A stretch of 64,000 nucleotides of DNA from RYN-230 sp963717125 (GCA_963717125.1 CAVQVG010000019.1:62001-126000); one strand, 5' to 3'. Positions 35,095 to 43,379 are shown, numbered from the stretch's first letter. The notes: generated by a model from the letters alone, not told the origin. Made by a program: numbers and translations.

Positions 35095-35445
35095 ATGGCC
35101 GATGTGATCCCGGGTGTCAACCCGGACGCCAAACCCAGCGGCACCGGCTGCACCGAGTGCGAGGCGGCCGGCGGCTGGTGGTTCCACCTGCGGCGGTGCG
35201 CCGAATGCGGGCACATCGGCTGCTGCGACAGCTCACCGGCACAGCACGCCAGCGCGCACTCCGCGGCCACCGGCCACCCGCTGATCCGCAGCTTCGAGCC
35301 GGGCGAGGACTGGTACTGGAACTATCCGGAGGAAGCGTTCTACGACGGGCCGCCGCTGGCCCCGCCCGAGCATCACCCGCTGGACCAGCCGACCCCCGGC
35401 CCGGCCTGCCGGGTGCCCCGCGACTGGCAGCGCCACCTGCACTGA
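35095..35445 (+). CDS. UBP-type zinc-finger protein
   Basis: A 116-residue protein with a ZnF-UBP fold: GCTECEAAGGWWFHLRRCAECGHIGCCDSSPAQHASAHSAATGHPLIRSFEPGEDWYW carries the Cys/His ligands and the conserved aromatic DWYWNY tail. In eukaryotes the fold binds the C-terminus of ubiquitin; in actinobacteria its ligand is unknown. ATG directly follows the kinase stop (TGAATG), with GAGGAGG at 35086. The repeated linkage to a kinase and a TrxR-like protein suggests a joint redox signalling function. Confidence 0.9.
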   Translation: MADVIPGVNPDAKPSGTGCTECEAAGGWWFHLRRCAECGHIGCCDSSPAQHASAHSAATGHPLIRSFEPGEDWYWNYPEEAFYDGPPLAPPEHHPLDQPTPGPACRVPRDWQRHLH

Positions 35446-35560
35446 GGCCCACCTGCACTGGGGCCACCTGCACGGGGGCCTGACCCCCGCACGGCGCGCC
35501 GCACCAGGGTCACCGGGGTGGCCGGAGACGGTGTCCGGCCTGGCGTGACAAGCTAGGCGG

Positions 35561-36157
35561 ATGGGTATCGTGTCACCCGGTTTCTCCGGCCGCCGCCGCG
35601 GGGACCAGAAGCTCCCGCCGGGCCAGTACCTGGTCACCGACTTCCCGGTGCTGTCCGCCGGACCCACCCCCCGGGTGGACACCCGGTCGTGGCAGTTCCG
35701 CCTCAAAACCGAGACCGGCCAGGTGCGCAGCTGGGACTGGGCCGCGTTCCGCGCGCTGCCCGATGAGGACATCACCGTCAACATCCACTGCGTGACCAAG
35801 TGGTCGAAGCTGACCACGCACTGGCGCGGGGTGTCCCTGGACACCCTGCTGGCCCAGGCGGAGACCAGCGCGCAGTACGTGCTGGCGCACAGCTACGGCG
35901 GGTACACCACCAACCTGCCGCTGGCCGACGTGCGCGACGGCCAGGCCTGGATCGCGTACGAGTACGAGGGCAAGCCGCTGGCCGCCGAGCACGGCGGCCC
36001 GGCCCGGCTGCTGGTCCCGCACCTGTACTTCTGGAAATCGGCCAAATGGGTGCAAGGCATCGACTTGCTGGACACCGACCGGCCAGGATTCTGGGAGAGC
36101 CTCGGCTACAACAACTACGGAGACCCATGGCGCGAGCAGCGGTACTGGGGCGACTGA
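35561..36157 (+). CDS. Molybdopterin-binding oxidoreductase (sulfite-oxidase-fold, YedY-like)
   Basis: A 198-residue single Oxidored_molyb domain. The Mo ligand is Cys77 in VNIHCVTKWS; WRGVSLDTLL, AHSYGGYTTNLPL and GGPARLLVPHLYFWKSAKWV match the family. There is no Tat or Sec signal, so it acts in the cytoplasm, unlike periplasmic MsrP. The next gene, a ferredoxin-reductase-like flavoprotein, overlaps by 31 bases and is its likely electron partner. The physiological substrate is unknown. Confidence 0.9.
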   Translation: MGIVSPGFSGRRRGDQKLPPGQYLVTDFPVLSAGPTPRVDTRSWQFRLKTETGQVRSWDWAAFRALPDEDITVNIHCVTKWSKLTTHWRGVSLDTLLAQAETSAQYVLAHSYGGYTTNLPLADVRDGQAWIAYEYEGKPLAAEHGGPARLLVPHLYFWKSAKWVQGIDLLDTDRPGFWESLGYNNYGDPWREQRYWGD

Positions 36158-36876
36158 GCTGGCAGCAGGGCACGGTCAGCGACATCCGCAAGGAGACCGC
36201 GGCCGCCAGCAGCATCGCGATCGACCTGCCCGGCTGGCCCGGGCACCTGCCCGGGCAGCATGTGGACGTGCGGCTCACCGCCGAGGACGGCTACTCGGCC
36301 GAGCGGTCCTACTCGATCGCCTCGGCGCCCGAGCCGGGCCGGGTCGAACTGACTGTGCAGCGGCTGGCCGACGGCGAGGTCTCCCCGTATCTGACCGAGA
36401 CGCTGCAGCCCGGCTACCCGTTCGAGCTGCGCGGCCCGATCGGCGGCTGGTTCGTCTGGGACCCGGCCAGCCCCGGCCCGGTGCTGCTGGTGGCGGGCGG
36501 CAGCGGCATCGTCCCGCTCATGTCCATGATCCGCAGCCGCGCCGCGGCGGGCAGCCAGGCCCCGTTCCAGCTCCTCTATTCTGTCCGCGGTCCCGCCGAC
36601 GCCCTGTACGCCGCCGAGCTTGCCGAACGCCAGCGCCGGGCCGATGGCCTGCGCATCGACTACGTGTACACGCGTACGGTGCCAGACGGGTGGCCGCACC
36701 CGCCCGGCCGGCTCAGCGCGGCGGTGCTGCCCCGGGCGGCTGACACCCCGGCACCACCCGCGGTGTTTGTCTGCGGCCCGACCGGGTTCGTGGAGGCGGC
36801 CGCCAACCTGCTCGTCGCGGCCGGTCACCGGCCCGGCGCGATCAAGACGGAACGATTCGGACCCTCCGGAGGCTAA
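36127..36876 (+). CDS. Ferredoxin-NADP reductase-like flavoprotein
   Basis: A 249-residue FNR-family enzyme. FAD-binding motif RSYSIASAPE, a GPIGGWF turn, NAD(P) motif LLVAGGSGIVPLMSMIR and the C-terminal VFVCGPTGFVEAAANLL. It lacks a 2Fe-2S domain, so it would pass electrons directly between NAD(P)H and the molybdenum protein encoded upstream. The ATG at 36127 lies inside the upstream gene; no better start exists downstream because the WQQGTVSDIRKET strand is needed for the fold. DUF6510 follows after 2 bases. Confidence 0.9.
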   Translation: MARAAVLGRLSWQQGTVSDIRKETAAASSIAIDLPGWPGHLPGQHVDVRLTAEDGYSAERSYSIASAPEPGRVELTVQRLADGEVSPYLTETLQPGYPFELRGPIGGWFVWDPASPGPVLLVAGGSGIVPLMSMIRSRAAAGSQAPFQLLYSVRGPADALYAAELAERQRRADGLRIDYVYTRTVPDGWPHPPGRLSAAVLPRAADTPAPPAVFVCGPTGFVEAAANLLVAAGHRPGAIKTERFGPSGG

Positions 36877-36878
36877 TC

Positions 36879-37145
36879 GTGCAGACCTACCTGGACGGCA
36901 ACGTGCTGGGCGGGCCGCTCGGCGAGGTGTTCGCCGTGGACCTGACCGGCGCGGTGGGCCAGTGCGCCGCGTGCGGCACCCGGGCCGCGATGGGCCAGGC
37001 TCACGTGTACCTGGACAGCCCGGGCGCGGTCGCCCGCTGCCGGACCTGCGGCCAGGTCCTGCTCCGGCTGGTGCGCGCGGGCGACCGGGCCTGGCTGGAC
37101 CTGCGCGGGATCAGCTGCCTCGAGCTGTCGCTGCCCGGCGCCTGA
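36879..37145 (+). CDS. DUF6510 zinc-ribbon-like protein
   Basis: An 88-residue protein with two CxxC pairs (GQCAACGTRAAMGQAHVY and VARCRTCGQVLLRLV) that should bind one metal ion, and a strand-rich frame. GTG start with GGAGG 6 bases upstream. It is the third gene of the molybdenum oxidoreductase/reductase operon, an association seen in many actinobacteria. The function of DUF6510 is unknown; a role in cofactor handling or as a small electron carrier is speculation. Confidence 0.82.
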   Translation: MQTYLDGNVLGGPLGEVFAVDLTGAVGQCAACGTRAAMGQAHVYLDSPGAVARCRTCGQVLLRLVRAGDRAWLDLRGISCLELSLPGA

Positions 37146-37157
37146 GGCGAACTCCAG

Positions 37158-37901
37158 ATGACCACCCCCGACGGGCCGGCGGACCGCCGTAACCTCCGGG
37201 TATCCGACGCAGACCGGGAACACGCCGCCGAGGTGCTGCGGCGCGCGGCCGGCGACGGCCGGATCACGATCGAGGAGCTCGACGAGCGGCTCACCGCCGC
37301 CTACGCGGCCAGGACCTACGGTGAGCTGGCCGCGATCACGGAGGATCTGCCCGAAGCGGGCCCGCAGCCGCCCGCTCCGGTGACCGCGCCGATGCCGCCC
37401 GTCGAGGCCGCGGGCACCCGGTTCCCGGAGGCCCGGATCGCCGGCACACCCGGATCGGCCATCTCGGTCGCGGTGCTGAGCGAGGCGCACCGGGGCGGCG
37501 GCTGGGTGGTGCCGCCCAGCTACACCGCGGTGGCCATCATGGGCGCCGTCAGCCTCGATCTGCGCGACGCGCAGTTCAGCGGGCACGAGATGACCATTCA
37601 GACGTTCGCCCTGATGGGCGGCATCGACATCATCGTGGACGAAGAGATCACGGTGGACGTGTCCGGGTTCGCGTTCATGGGCGGGTTCGATCAGCGGGCG
37701 ACCGGGCCCGGCCTGCCCGGCGCGCCCCGGCTGAAGGTGGTGGGCTTCGCCCTGATGGGCGAGGTGAACGTGCGGCGCCGCCCGCCGCGCAAGAAGAAGC
37801 CGCGCGAACTGCGCGGCCCGGAGCAGCCGGGCCGGCCGCTGGGCGAGCCGGGCCGGGGCCCCTGGGAGCTGGGCGACGGCAGCGAAGCGCCCTCGATGTG
37901 A
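37158..37901 (+). CDS. DUF1707 protein with LiaF-like C-terminal domain
   Basis: A 247-residue protein. The N-terminal DUF1707 (LRVSDADREHAAEVLRRAAGDGRITIEELDERLTAAYAARTYGELAAITEDLP) is a small helical module common in actinobacterial envelope-stress proteins. After a Pro-rich linker, SLDLRDAQF, IQTFALMGGIDIIV and VSGFAFMGGFDQRA form the beta-helix-like LiaF/DUF2154 repeat found in cell-wall-antibiotic response proteins. There is no membrane helix, and the C-terminus is Pro/Gly/Arg rich. It follows the DUF6510 gene after 12 bases and may be cotranscribed. Confidence 0.85.
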   Translation: MTTPDGPADRRNLRVSDADREHAAEVLRRAAGDGRITIEELDERLTAAYAARTYGELAAITEDLPEAGPQPPAPVTAPMPPVEAAGTRFPEARIAGTPGSAISVAVLSEAHRGGGWVVPPSYTAVAIMGAVSLDLRDAQFSGHEMTIQTFALMGGIDIIVDEEITVDVSGFAFMGGFDQRATGPGLPGAPRLKVVGFALMGEVNVRRRPPRKKKPRELRGPEQPGRPLGEPGRGPWELGDGSEAPSM

Positions 37902-38001
37902 TCCAGCAGACAATCGCACCCGGCATATCCGGAGGACCAATCCGGTTAACGCGCATGGGTCTGCGGAAAAGGCCGCGAGCCCGACGAGACGGAATGGGCG
38001 C

Positions 38002-38061
38002 CCATACGGCGCCTCGTTCCGGCCCGCCGTATGGAAACGGCTGACGCCATAACCGGCGTCA
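38002..38061 (+). promoter_or_regulatory. Two stacked hairpins in the leader of the 38076 gene
   Basis: Stem 1: CCATACGGCG (38002-38011) pairs with 38025-38034 across 13 bases. Stem 2: TGACGCC (38042-38048) pairs with 38055-38061 across ATAACC and ends on the first base of the AAGGAGG ribosome site (38061-38067). Both stems are perfect. They could regulate translation; no known riboswitch class is matched. Confidence 0.5.
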
Positions 38062-38075
38062 AGGAGGTACTCGTC

Positions 38076-38486
38076 ATGAAGCTTAGCCTGCGGTTCGCGC
38101 TGGATAATCTGTTCATCCTCGGCGCGGCGTTCCTGGCCGTCTCGGCCATGGCATTCTCGGCCACGGTGGCCGGCTGGCTCGCGTTCGGCGTCTCGGCCGG
38201 GCTGCTGCTGCTGGCCGGGGCCAGCCTGGGCACCGCCCGCCGGGCGGGCCAGCGGATCGGGCACGGCCTGATCGGCCTGGCCGCGCTGTGGTCGCTGATC
38301 GCCGCGCTCATCTTCACCGGCCCGACGCTGACCTGGCTGGTGCTGGCCGATGCGATCGCCGTCGGCGTGCTGGCGCTGGCCGATCTCACCGCGCACGAGG
38401 TCAGCACGGAGAACGTGGTGCACCGGCTCGAGGTGACCGGCGACACCCGGTCCAGCGACCTGGCCCCTGAGCGGGTCGCCGCCTGA
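38076..38486 (+). CDS. Small membrane protein, unknown function
   Basis: A 136-residue protein with four hydrophobic helices (LDNLFILGAAFLAVSAMAF, ATVAGWLAFGVSAGLLLLAG, GLIGLAALWSLIAALIF, TWLVLADAIAVGVLALADL) and a charged C-terminal tail (AHEVSTENVVHRLEVTGDTRSSDL). I do not recognise the family, although it resembles SPW-repeat-type proteins in topology. The ATG at 38076 is fixed by AAGGAGG 8 bases upstream; an earlier in-frame ATG at 38031 lies inside the leader hairpins. A strong terminator follows, so it is monocistronic. Confidence 0.7.
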   Translation: MKLSLRFALDNLFILGAAFLAVSAMAFSATVAGWLAFGVSAGLLLLAGASLGTARRAGQRIGHGLIGLAALWSLIAALIFTGPTLTWLVLADAIAVGVLALADLTAHEVSTENVVHRLEVTGDTRSSDLAPERVAA

Positions 38487-38502
38487 CGGATTTACCCGCC
38501 CG

Positions 38503-38542
38503 GCCAGTGGCGGGGACGGCTCCGGCCGTCCCCGCCACTGGC
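38503..38542 (+). terminator. 18-bp perfect terminator hairpin
   Basis: GCCAGTGGCGGGGACGGC (38503-38520) pairs exactly with 38525-38542 around a TCCG tetraloop, 17 bases after the stop of the small membrane protein gene. No T-tract follows, as is common in this kind of genome. Confidence 0.88.
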
Positions 38543-38700
38543 ATTTCCGGGCAAATCGCCGACCGCCTCCGGCCGCGCCGTTAACCCGACATACTGGCTG
38601 TGCCGGGCACGAAGGGTGTGCGCACCATCCGTGATCGTGGTCAATGGGGCTGCCCAATGGTGCCCCGGCGAGGACCGTCACGCAGACAGGGAGCGAGAGC

Positions 38701-40344
38701 ATGACCGATTCCGCGGCCGATTCCTTTGTCCCGCTGCCGGGCAGCGACCGCGGGCCGCTGCCCGCGGCCGAGCAAGCCGGGCCGGTGGACGGGTCACAGC
38801 GGATCGTGATCACCCTGGTGACCCGGCGCCGGTCCGCGCTGCCCCGGGACCTGGTCGAGGGTCCGGCCACGGTGACCCGCGAGCAACTGGCCGAGCAGCA
38901 CGGCACCGACCCGGCCGACATCGACTTCCTGCGCATCGTGCTGGCCCAGTACGGCCTGCAGGTCACCGAGGCCGACCCGGGCGCCCGGCAGGTCAAGGTC
39001 GAGGGCTCGCTGGCCGCGCTGAGCGAGACGTTCGGCGCCGAGCTGAGCATGGTGCGCACTCCGCAGCCCAGCCCGGGCCAGCCGCTGGCCGAGCACCGCT
39101 ACCGGCAGGGCGCGCTGCGCATCCCGGCCGAGCTGAACGGGATCGTGCTGGCCGTCCTGGGCCTGGACAACCGGCCGCAGGCCCGCCCGCACTTCCGCCG
39201 GGCGCCCGCCGCCACGGCCGAGGCGGCCGGGACCGGGGCGGCGGCCCCAGCCGCGGCCCCGGTGTCCTACCCGCCGCCGCAGGTGGCCGAGCTGTACAAG
39301 TTCCCGGCTGGCACCGACGGGACCGGCCACACCCTGGCCATCGTCGAGCTAGGCGGCGGATTCGGCCAAAGCGACCTGGACACGTACTTCGGCTCGCTCA
39401 GCCTGCCCGTGCCCACGGTCAGCGCGGCCAGCGTGGACGGCGCGGTCAACCAGGCCGGCCAGGACCCGAACGGCGCCGACGGGGAGGTCCTGCTGGACAT
39501 CGAGGTGGCCGGGGCGGTCGCCCCGGGCGCGGCCCAGGTGGTGTACTTCGCGCCCAACACCGACCAGGGCTTCGTGGACGCGGTGACCACCGCAGTGCAC
39601 GCCAGCCCGACGCCAACGGCGGTCAGCATCAGCTGGGGCCAGTCCGAGGACGCGTGGACCGGGCAGGGCCGGGATGCGCTGGACCAGGCGATGGCCGACG
39701 CGGCCGCGCTGGGCATCACCGTGTGCGTGGCCGCCGGGGACAACGGCAGCAGCGACGCGCAGACCGACGGCCAGCCGCACACCGACTTCCCGGCGTCCAG
39801 CCCGCACGCGCTGGCCTGCGGCGGGACCAGCCTGCGCGGGGACGCCGCCACCGGGGTGATCAGCTCCGAGACGGTGTGGAACGACGGGGCCGGCCACGGC
39901 GCCACCGGCGGCGGGGTGAGCGACGCGTTCGGCCTGCCGTCCTGGCAGGCGTCCGCCGGGGTGCCGGCCCGGGCCGGCGCGCCGGCCGGCACCGCGCCCG
40001 GCCGCGGCGTACCCGACGTGGCCGGCTGCGCCGACCCGCAGACCGGCTACCAGGTGCTGGTGGACGGGCAGTCGATGGTGGTCGGCGGCACCAGCGCGGT
40101 CGCCCCGCTGTGGGCCGCCCTCATCTGCCGGCTGGCCCAGTCCACCGGAAAGCCGTTCGGCCTGCTCCAGCCGCTGCTGTACGCGGGCGTGGCCGCGGCC
40201 GCCGCGGCCACCGGGTTCCAGGACATCACCAGCGGCAACAACGGCGCCTACGCGGCCGGGCCGGGCTGGGACGCGTGCACCGGCCTCGGCTCCCCCGACG
40301 GCACCACTCTGCTCGGTGTCCTCCGCGCCCAGCTCGGCGCATGA
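38701..40344 (+). CDS. S53-family serine-carboxyl peptidase (sedolisin/kumamolisin-like)
   Basis: A 547-residue zymogen peptidase, acid-active in characterised relatives. Residues 1 to about 185 are the Pro-kumamolisin activation domain; an Ala/Pro linker follows, and from about 188 the catalytic domain. Catalytic residues are Glu262 and Asp266 (GEVLLDIEVAG), Asp347 (AAGDNGS) and Ser465 (GGTSAVAP); the spacing matches kumamolisin. The C-terminal Ca site DITSGNNGAYAAGPGWDACTGLGSP is intact. No signal peptide is visible, which is frequent in this subgroup. ATG 38701 preceded by GGGAGCGAG. It converges with the GH42 gene over a palindrome. Confidence 0.92.
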   Translation: MTDSAADSFVPLPGSDRGPLPAAEQAGPVDGSQRIVITLVTRRRSALPRDLVEGPATVTREQLAEQHGTDPADIDFLRIVLAQYGLQVTEADPGARQVKVEGSLAALSETFGAELSMVRTPQPSPGQPLAEHRYRQGALRIPAELNGIVLAVLGLDNRPQARPHFRRAPAATAEAAGTGAAAPAAAPVSYPPPQVAELYKFPAGTDGTGHTLAIVELGGGFGQSDLDTYFGSLSLPVPTVSAASVDGAVNQAGQDPNGADGEVLLDIEVAGAVAPGAAQVVYFAPNTDQGFVDAVTTAVHASPTPTAVSISWGQSEDAWTGQGRDALDQAMADAAALGITVCVAAGDNGSSDAQTDGQPHTDFPASSPHALACGGTSLRGDAATGVISSETVWNDGAGHGATGGGVSDAFGLPSWQASAGVPARAGAPAGTAPGRGVPDVAGCADPQTGYQVLVDGQSMVVGGTSAVAPLWAALICRLAQSTGKPFGLLQPLLYAGVAAAAAATGFQDITSGNNGAYAAGPGWDACTGLGSPDGTTLLGVLRAQLGA

Positions 40345-40351
40345 TCACTAG

Positions 40352-40405
40352 TTCGTGATCAACCGATTGGTGTTGCCAGAGCAGCAGTAATCGGTTGATC
40401 ACGAA
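40352..40405. repeat. Palindromic intergenic element, copy 1
   Basis: TTCGTGATCAACCGATT (40352-40368) and its exact complement (40389-40405) flank a 20-base centre. The same arm recurs at 62247-62302. It separates convergent genes, and the TGA of the GH42 gene is contained in the right arm. A bidirectional terminator function is likely. Confidence 0.85.
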
Positions 40406-42423
40406 GCCTGGGGCGGCGAGCCTTCGCGGCGGATGATGGCTACGCCCTGGGCAGGCAGGTCCAGGTGCCCGCCGACCGCCCGGTTGGTCAGCAGGTCGGT
40501 GCCGCCGGGGGCGGTTGGCACCGGCACCGTGTCCCCGGTGTGGTTGAGCAGGAACTCGTAGCTGACCGGGCCGGCCGTGCGGACCACCCGCTCGACGCCG
40601 GTGGGCACGGCCGCCTGCCCGTCCAGCAGCGGCTCGATCAGTTCGCGCATCGCCGCGCCGTCCAGCCGGGTGCCCAGGTAGATCACCCGGCCCTGGCCGT
40701 AGCGGTGGTCCAGCGCGGCGGGGCGGCCGGACCACGGCCCAGACGCGAACCGGGCCAGCACCTCGCCGTCACCAGGCTCGATGATGTCCTGCCAGTGCGT
40801 GGCCGTGCTGCGCCGCCCGTCAGTCCAGGTCAGCTCCACCGTCTCGGCGGGCTGCAGCGGGGCCACGTCGAGCACCGCCCCGCCGAACAGCTCGCGCAGC
40901 GGGCCGCCGTAGCTGCCCAGGTAGACCTGCTCGGACTCGGTCACGATCCCGGACCAGAACGAGATCACCGCGGTCCCGCCGGACCGGACATAGCTACGCA
41001 CGTTGCTGGCCTGCGCCTCGGTCAGCAGGTACAGGCTGGGCACCAGGAGCAGCTGGTAGCCGGACAGCTCCGCGTCCGGCCGGACGAAGTCCGCCGTGGC
41101 GGCGGCCGCGAAGACCGGCCGGTACATCCAGCGGACCTGATCCAGCATGCCGATCCCGGCCGACGGCTTGGAGCCCAGCTCCAGGGCCCACCAGTTGGGC
41201 CAGGAGAACGCGATGGCGACGGCACTGGCCACGCGGGTGGCGTTCAGCTCAGAAAGGGTTTGCAGTTCGGCGCCGAGCTTCGTCACCTCGGGCCAGATGG
41301 GGGAGGCGGTCCCGGCGTGCGGCAGCATCGCGCTGTGGAACTTTTCCGCGCCCGCCCGCGCGGCGCGCCACTGGAAGAACAGCACGCCCGCCGCGCCCCG
41401 GGCCAGCGCCTGGTAGCTGCCCCGGCGCATCTCCCCGGGCGCCTTGGCCGAGTTGACCGGGCGCCAGTTGACCCGCAGCGTGGTCTGCTCCATCAGCGTC
41501 CAGGGGGTTTCCTTCTTGACCGAGCGGACCAGGTCGTAGTGCATCGCGGTGAGCATCGGGCTGTCCGGGTCGGCCGGATCCGGGTAGTTGTCGGTGCTGG
41601 CGACGTCCTCGGCCGCGGCCCACTCGAAGTAGTCCAGCGGCTTGAAGAAGCCCATGAAGTTGGTGGTGACCGGCAGTCCGGGGGTGATCGCCCGGACCAG
41701 ATCCCGCTCCTCGGTGAACTCTTCGAGGTACGAGTCGTTCATGAAGCGCTGGTAGTCCAGTTGCTGGGCCGGGTTCGGGTGCGTCGGGGTGACCCGCGGC
41801 GGCAGCACCTCGGCGAAGTCCCGGTACCGCTGGCTCCAGAACGCGGTGCCCCACGCGTCGTTCAGCGCCTCGGCGGTGCCGTAGCGGCGCCGCAGCCAGT
41901 CGCGGAACGCCGCGGCCGAGATGTCGCAGTAGCAGGCCGGGATGTGGCAGGCGTACTCGTTGTGCAGGTGCCAGAGCCGGACCGCCGGGTGGTCGCCGAG
42001 CTCGCGGGCCAGCCGGTCGGTAATGCGCAGCGCGTGCCGCCGGTAGGCCGGGCTGTGCACGCAGAAGTGCTGGCGGCTGCCGTGCGAGTAGCGCACCCCG
42101 GCCGCGGTGACCGGCAGCACCTCTGGGTAGCTGGCGGACAGCCACGGCGGCGGGCTCGCGGTCGGCGTGGCCAGCGCCACGTCGACGCCGCCGCCGTGCA
42201 GCAGGTCGAGCACCTCACGCAGCCAGGAGAAGTCGAACTCGCCCGGGGCCGGTTCCAGCCAGGCCCAGGAGAACACGCCGACGGTGGCCAGGTTCACCCC
42301 GGCCTCGGCCATCAGCTTGACGTCTTCGTGCCACACCTCGGGCGGCCACTGCTCCGGGTTGTAGTCGCCGCCGTAGAGGATGTGCGGCGGCGGCCAGTTG
42401 CCCCGCACCCAGGATGACGCCAT
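40399..42423 (-). CDS. GH42 beta-galactosidase
   Basis: A 674-residue cytoplasmic beta-galactosidase. Opening ILYGGDYNPEQWP, acid/base Glu156 in WHLHNEYACH and nucleophile Glu312 in WTLMEQTT; the cysteines 121, 159, 164 and 166 fit the zinc site of the Thermus A4 enzyme. The central trimerisation (flavodoxin-like) and C-terminal beta domains follow. ATG 42423 with GAGGAGG upstream. It is the last gene of an operon with a CUT1-type ABC importer, so imported beta-galactosides (arabinogalactan or galactan fragments) are the likely substrate. The stop codon lies in the palindromic repeat. Confidence 0.93.
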   Translation of the reverse strand: MASSWVRGNWPPPHILYGGDYNPEQWPPEVWHEDVKLMAEAGVNLATVGVFSWAWLEPAPGEFDFSWLREVLDLLHGGGVDVALATPTASPPPWLSASYPEVLPVTAAGVRYSHGSRQHFCVHSPAYRRHALRITDRLARELGDHPAVRLWHLHNEYACHIPACYCDISAAAFRDWLRRRYGTAEALNDAWGTAFWSQRYRDFAEVLPPRVTPTHPNPAQQLDYQRFMNDSYLEEFTEERDLVRAITPGLPVTTNFMGFFKPLDYFEWAAAEDVASTDNYPDPADPDSPMLTAMHYDLVRSVKKETPWTLMEQTTLRVNWRPVNSAKAPGEMRRGSYQALARGAAGVLFFQWRAARAGAEKFHSAMLPHAGTASPIWPEVTKLGAELQTLSELNATRVASAVAIAFSWPNWWALELGSKPSAGIGMLDQVRWMYRPVFAAAATADFVRPDAELSGYQLLLVPSLYLLTEAQASNVRSYVRSGGTAVISFWSGIVTESEQVYLGSYGGPLRELFGGAVLDVAPLQPAETVELTWTDGRRSTATHWQDIIEPGDGEVLARFASGPWSGRPAALDHRYGQGRVIYLGTRLDGAAMRELIEPLLDGQAAVPTGVERVVRTAGPVSYEFLLNHTGDTVPVPTAPGGTDLLTNRAVGGHLDLPAQGVAIIRREGSPPQAS

Positions 42424-42464
42424 CCGGTCGTGCCTCCTCGTGCTCGATGGTCTCGGTGGTTGTG

Positions 42465-43379
42465 TCAGTCGCCCGCGATGGCCCCGAACGTCAGCCCGCG
42501 GGCCACGTACTTCTGCAGGAACGGGAACAGGATGAGCATCGGCAGCACCGAGATCAGCGAGCCGAGCAGCACCTCCGGGTAGAGCGGCTGCCCGGTGCCG
42601 GCCTGATGCAGGTCGCTGGCCCAGCCGGACAGCCCGACGGTCAGCGGGAACTTGCTGGTGTCGCCCAGCAGCACCAGCGGCAGGAAGAAGTTGTTCCAGG
42701 TGCCGATGAACGACAGCAGGAACAGGGTGACCATGCCCGGCATCAGGATCGGCCGGGCCACCCGCCAGAAGATGTTCAGCTCCCCGGCGCCGTCGATGCG
42801 CGACGCGTCGAGCAGCGTGTCCGGCACCGCATCCAGCGAGTAGATGGCCATGAAGTAGACGCCGAACGGGTAGACGGCCAGCGGCAGGATGACGCCCTGG
42901 TAGGTGTTGTTCAGGTGCAGGTAGGTCTCCAGCATGAAGATCGGTACCACCAGGGCGGTGGCCGGCACCATCAGCGAGCCGACGACCAGGCCGAACACCG
43001 CCCGCCGCATGCGGAACCGGTACTTGGCCAGGCCGTAGCCGCACAGCGTGGCCACCCCGGTGGCCAGTGCCGCGGTGACGGTCGCGTACACGATTGAGTT
43101 GACGAACCAGTCCTTGTACTCGCCGCCACCGTAGTTCAGCAGCGAACTGAGGTTGCTGCCCAGCGACAGGTGGCTGGGCGGCAGGAACGTCGGGGTGCTG
43201 AACAGCTGGCCGCTGCTCTTGGTCGACGCGATCAGCAGCCAGTACACCGGGACCAGCACGTACACGGCGGCCAGGAGGAGCAGGGCGGTGCCCACCGTGA
43301 TCTTGATCCGGCGAGCCAGCAGCGGCCGGGGGTCCCGCCGCTGGGCTCGCCGCGGGGGGAGCGTCTGGGCGGCGCTCAT
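42465..43379 (-). CDS. ABC sugar transporter permease (MalG-like)
   Basis: A 304-residue CUT1 permease with six membrane helices. The ATPase-contact EAA loop is DASRIDGAGELNIFWRVARPILMP, and the C-terminus LQKYVARGLTFGAIAGD is typical of this family. The N-terminal helix is LLLLAAVYVLVPVYWLLIAS. The ATG overlaps the upstream permease stop by one base (TGATG). The ATPase (MsiK-type) is not encoded here; in actinobacteria a shared ATPase elsewhere commonly serves several such importers. Confidence 0.92.
   Translation of the reverse strand: MSAAQTLPPRRAQRRDPRPLLARRIKITVGTALLLLAAVYVLVPVYWLLIASTKSSGQLFSTPTFLPPSHLSLGSNLSSLLNYGGGEYKDWFVNSIVYATVTAALATGVATLCGYGLAKYRFRMRRAVFGLVVGSLMVPATALVVPIFMLETYLHLNNTYQGVILPLAVYPFGVYFMAIYSLDAVPDTLLDASRIDGAGELNIFWRVARPILMPGMVTLFLLSFIGTWNNFFLPLVLLGDTSKFPLTVGLSGWASDLHQAGTGQPLYPEVLLGSLISVLPMLILFPFLQKYVARGLTFGAIAGD

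Noticed and set aside
35446..35480. Short direct repeats CCACCTGCAC downstream of the UBP gene
   Set aside because: Three partial copies in 30 bases without a hairpin or neighbouring promoter; probably slippage noise.
40465..42417. Very long open frames antisense to the GH42 gene (similar ones oppose 2142-3152, 3130-4365, 10362-12014)
   Set aside because: In very GC-rich coding DNA the complementary frames stay open by chance; the products are Arg/Gly/Ala-rich without domains and the sense genes have clear catalytic motifs.
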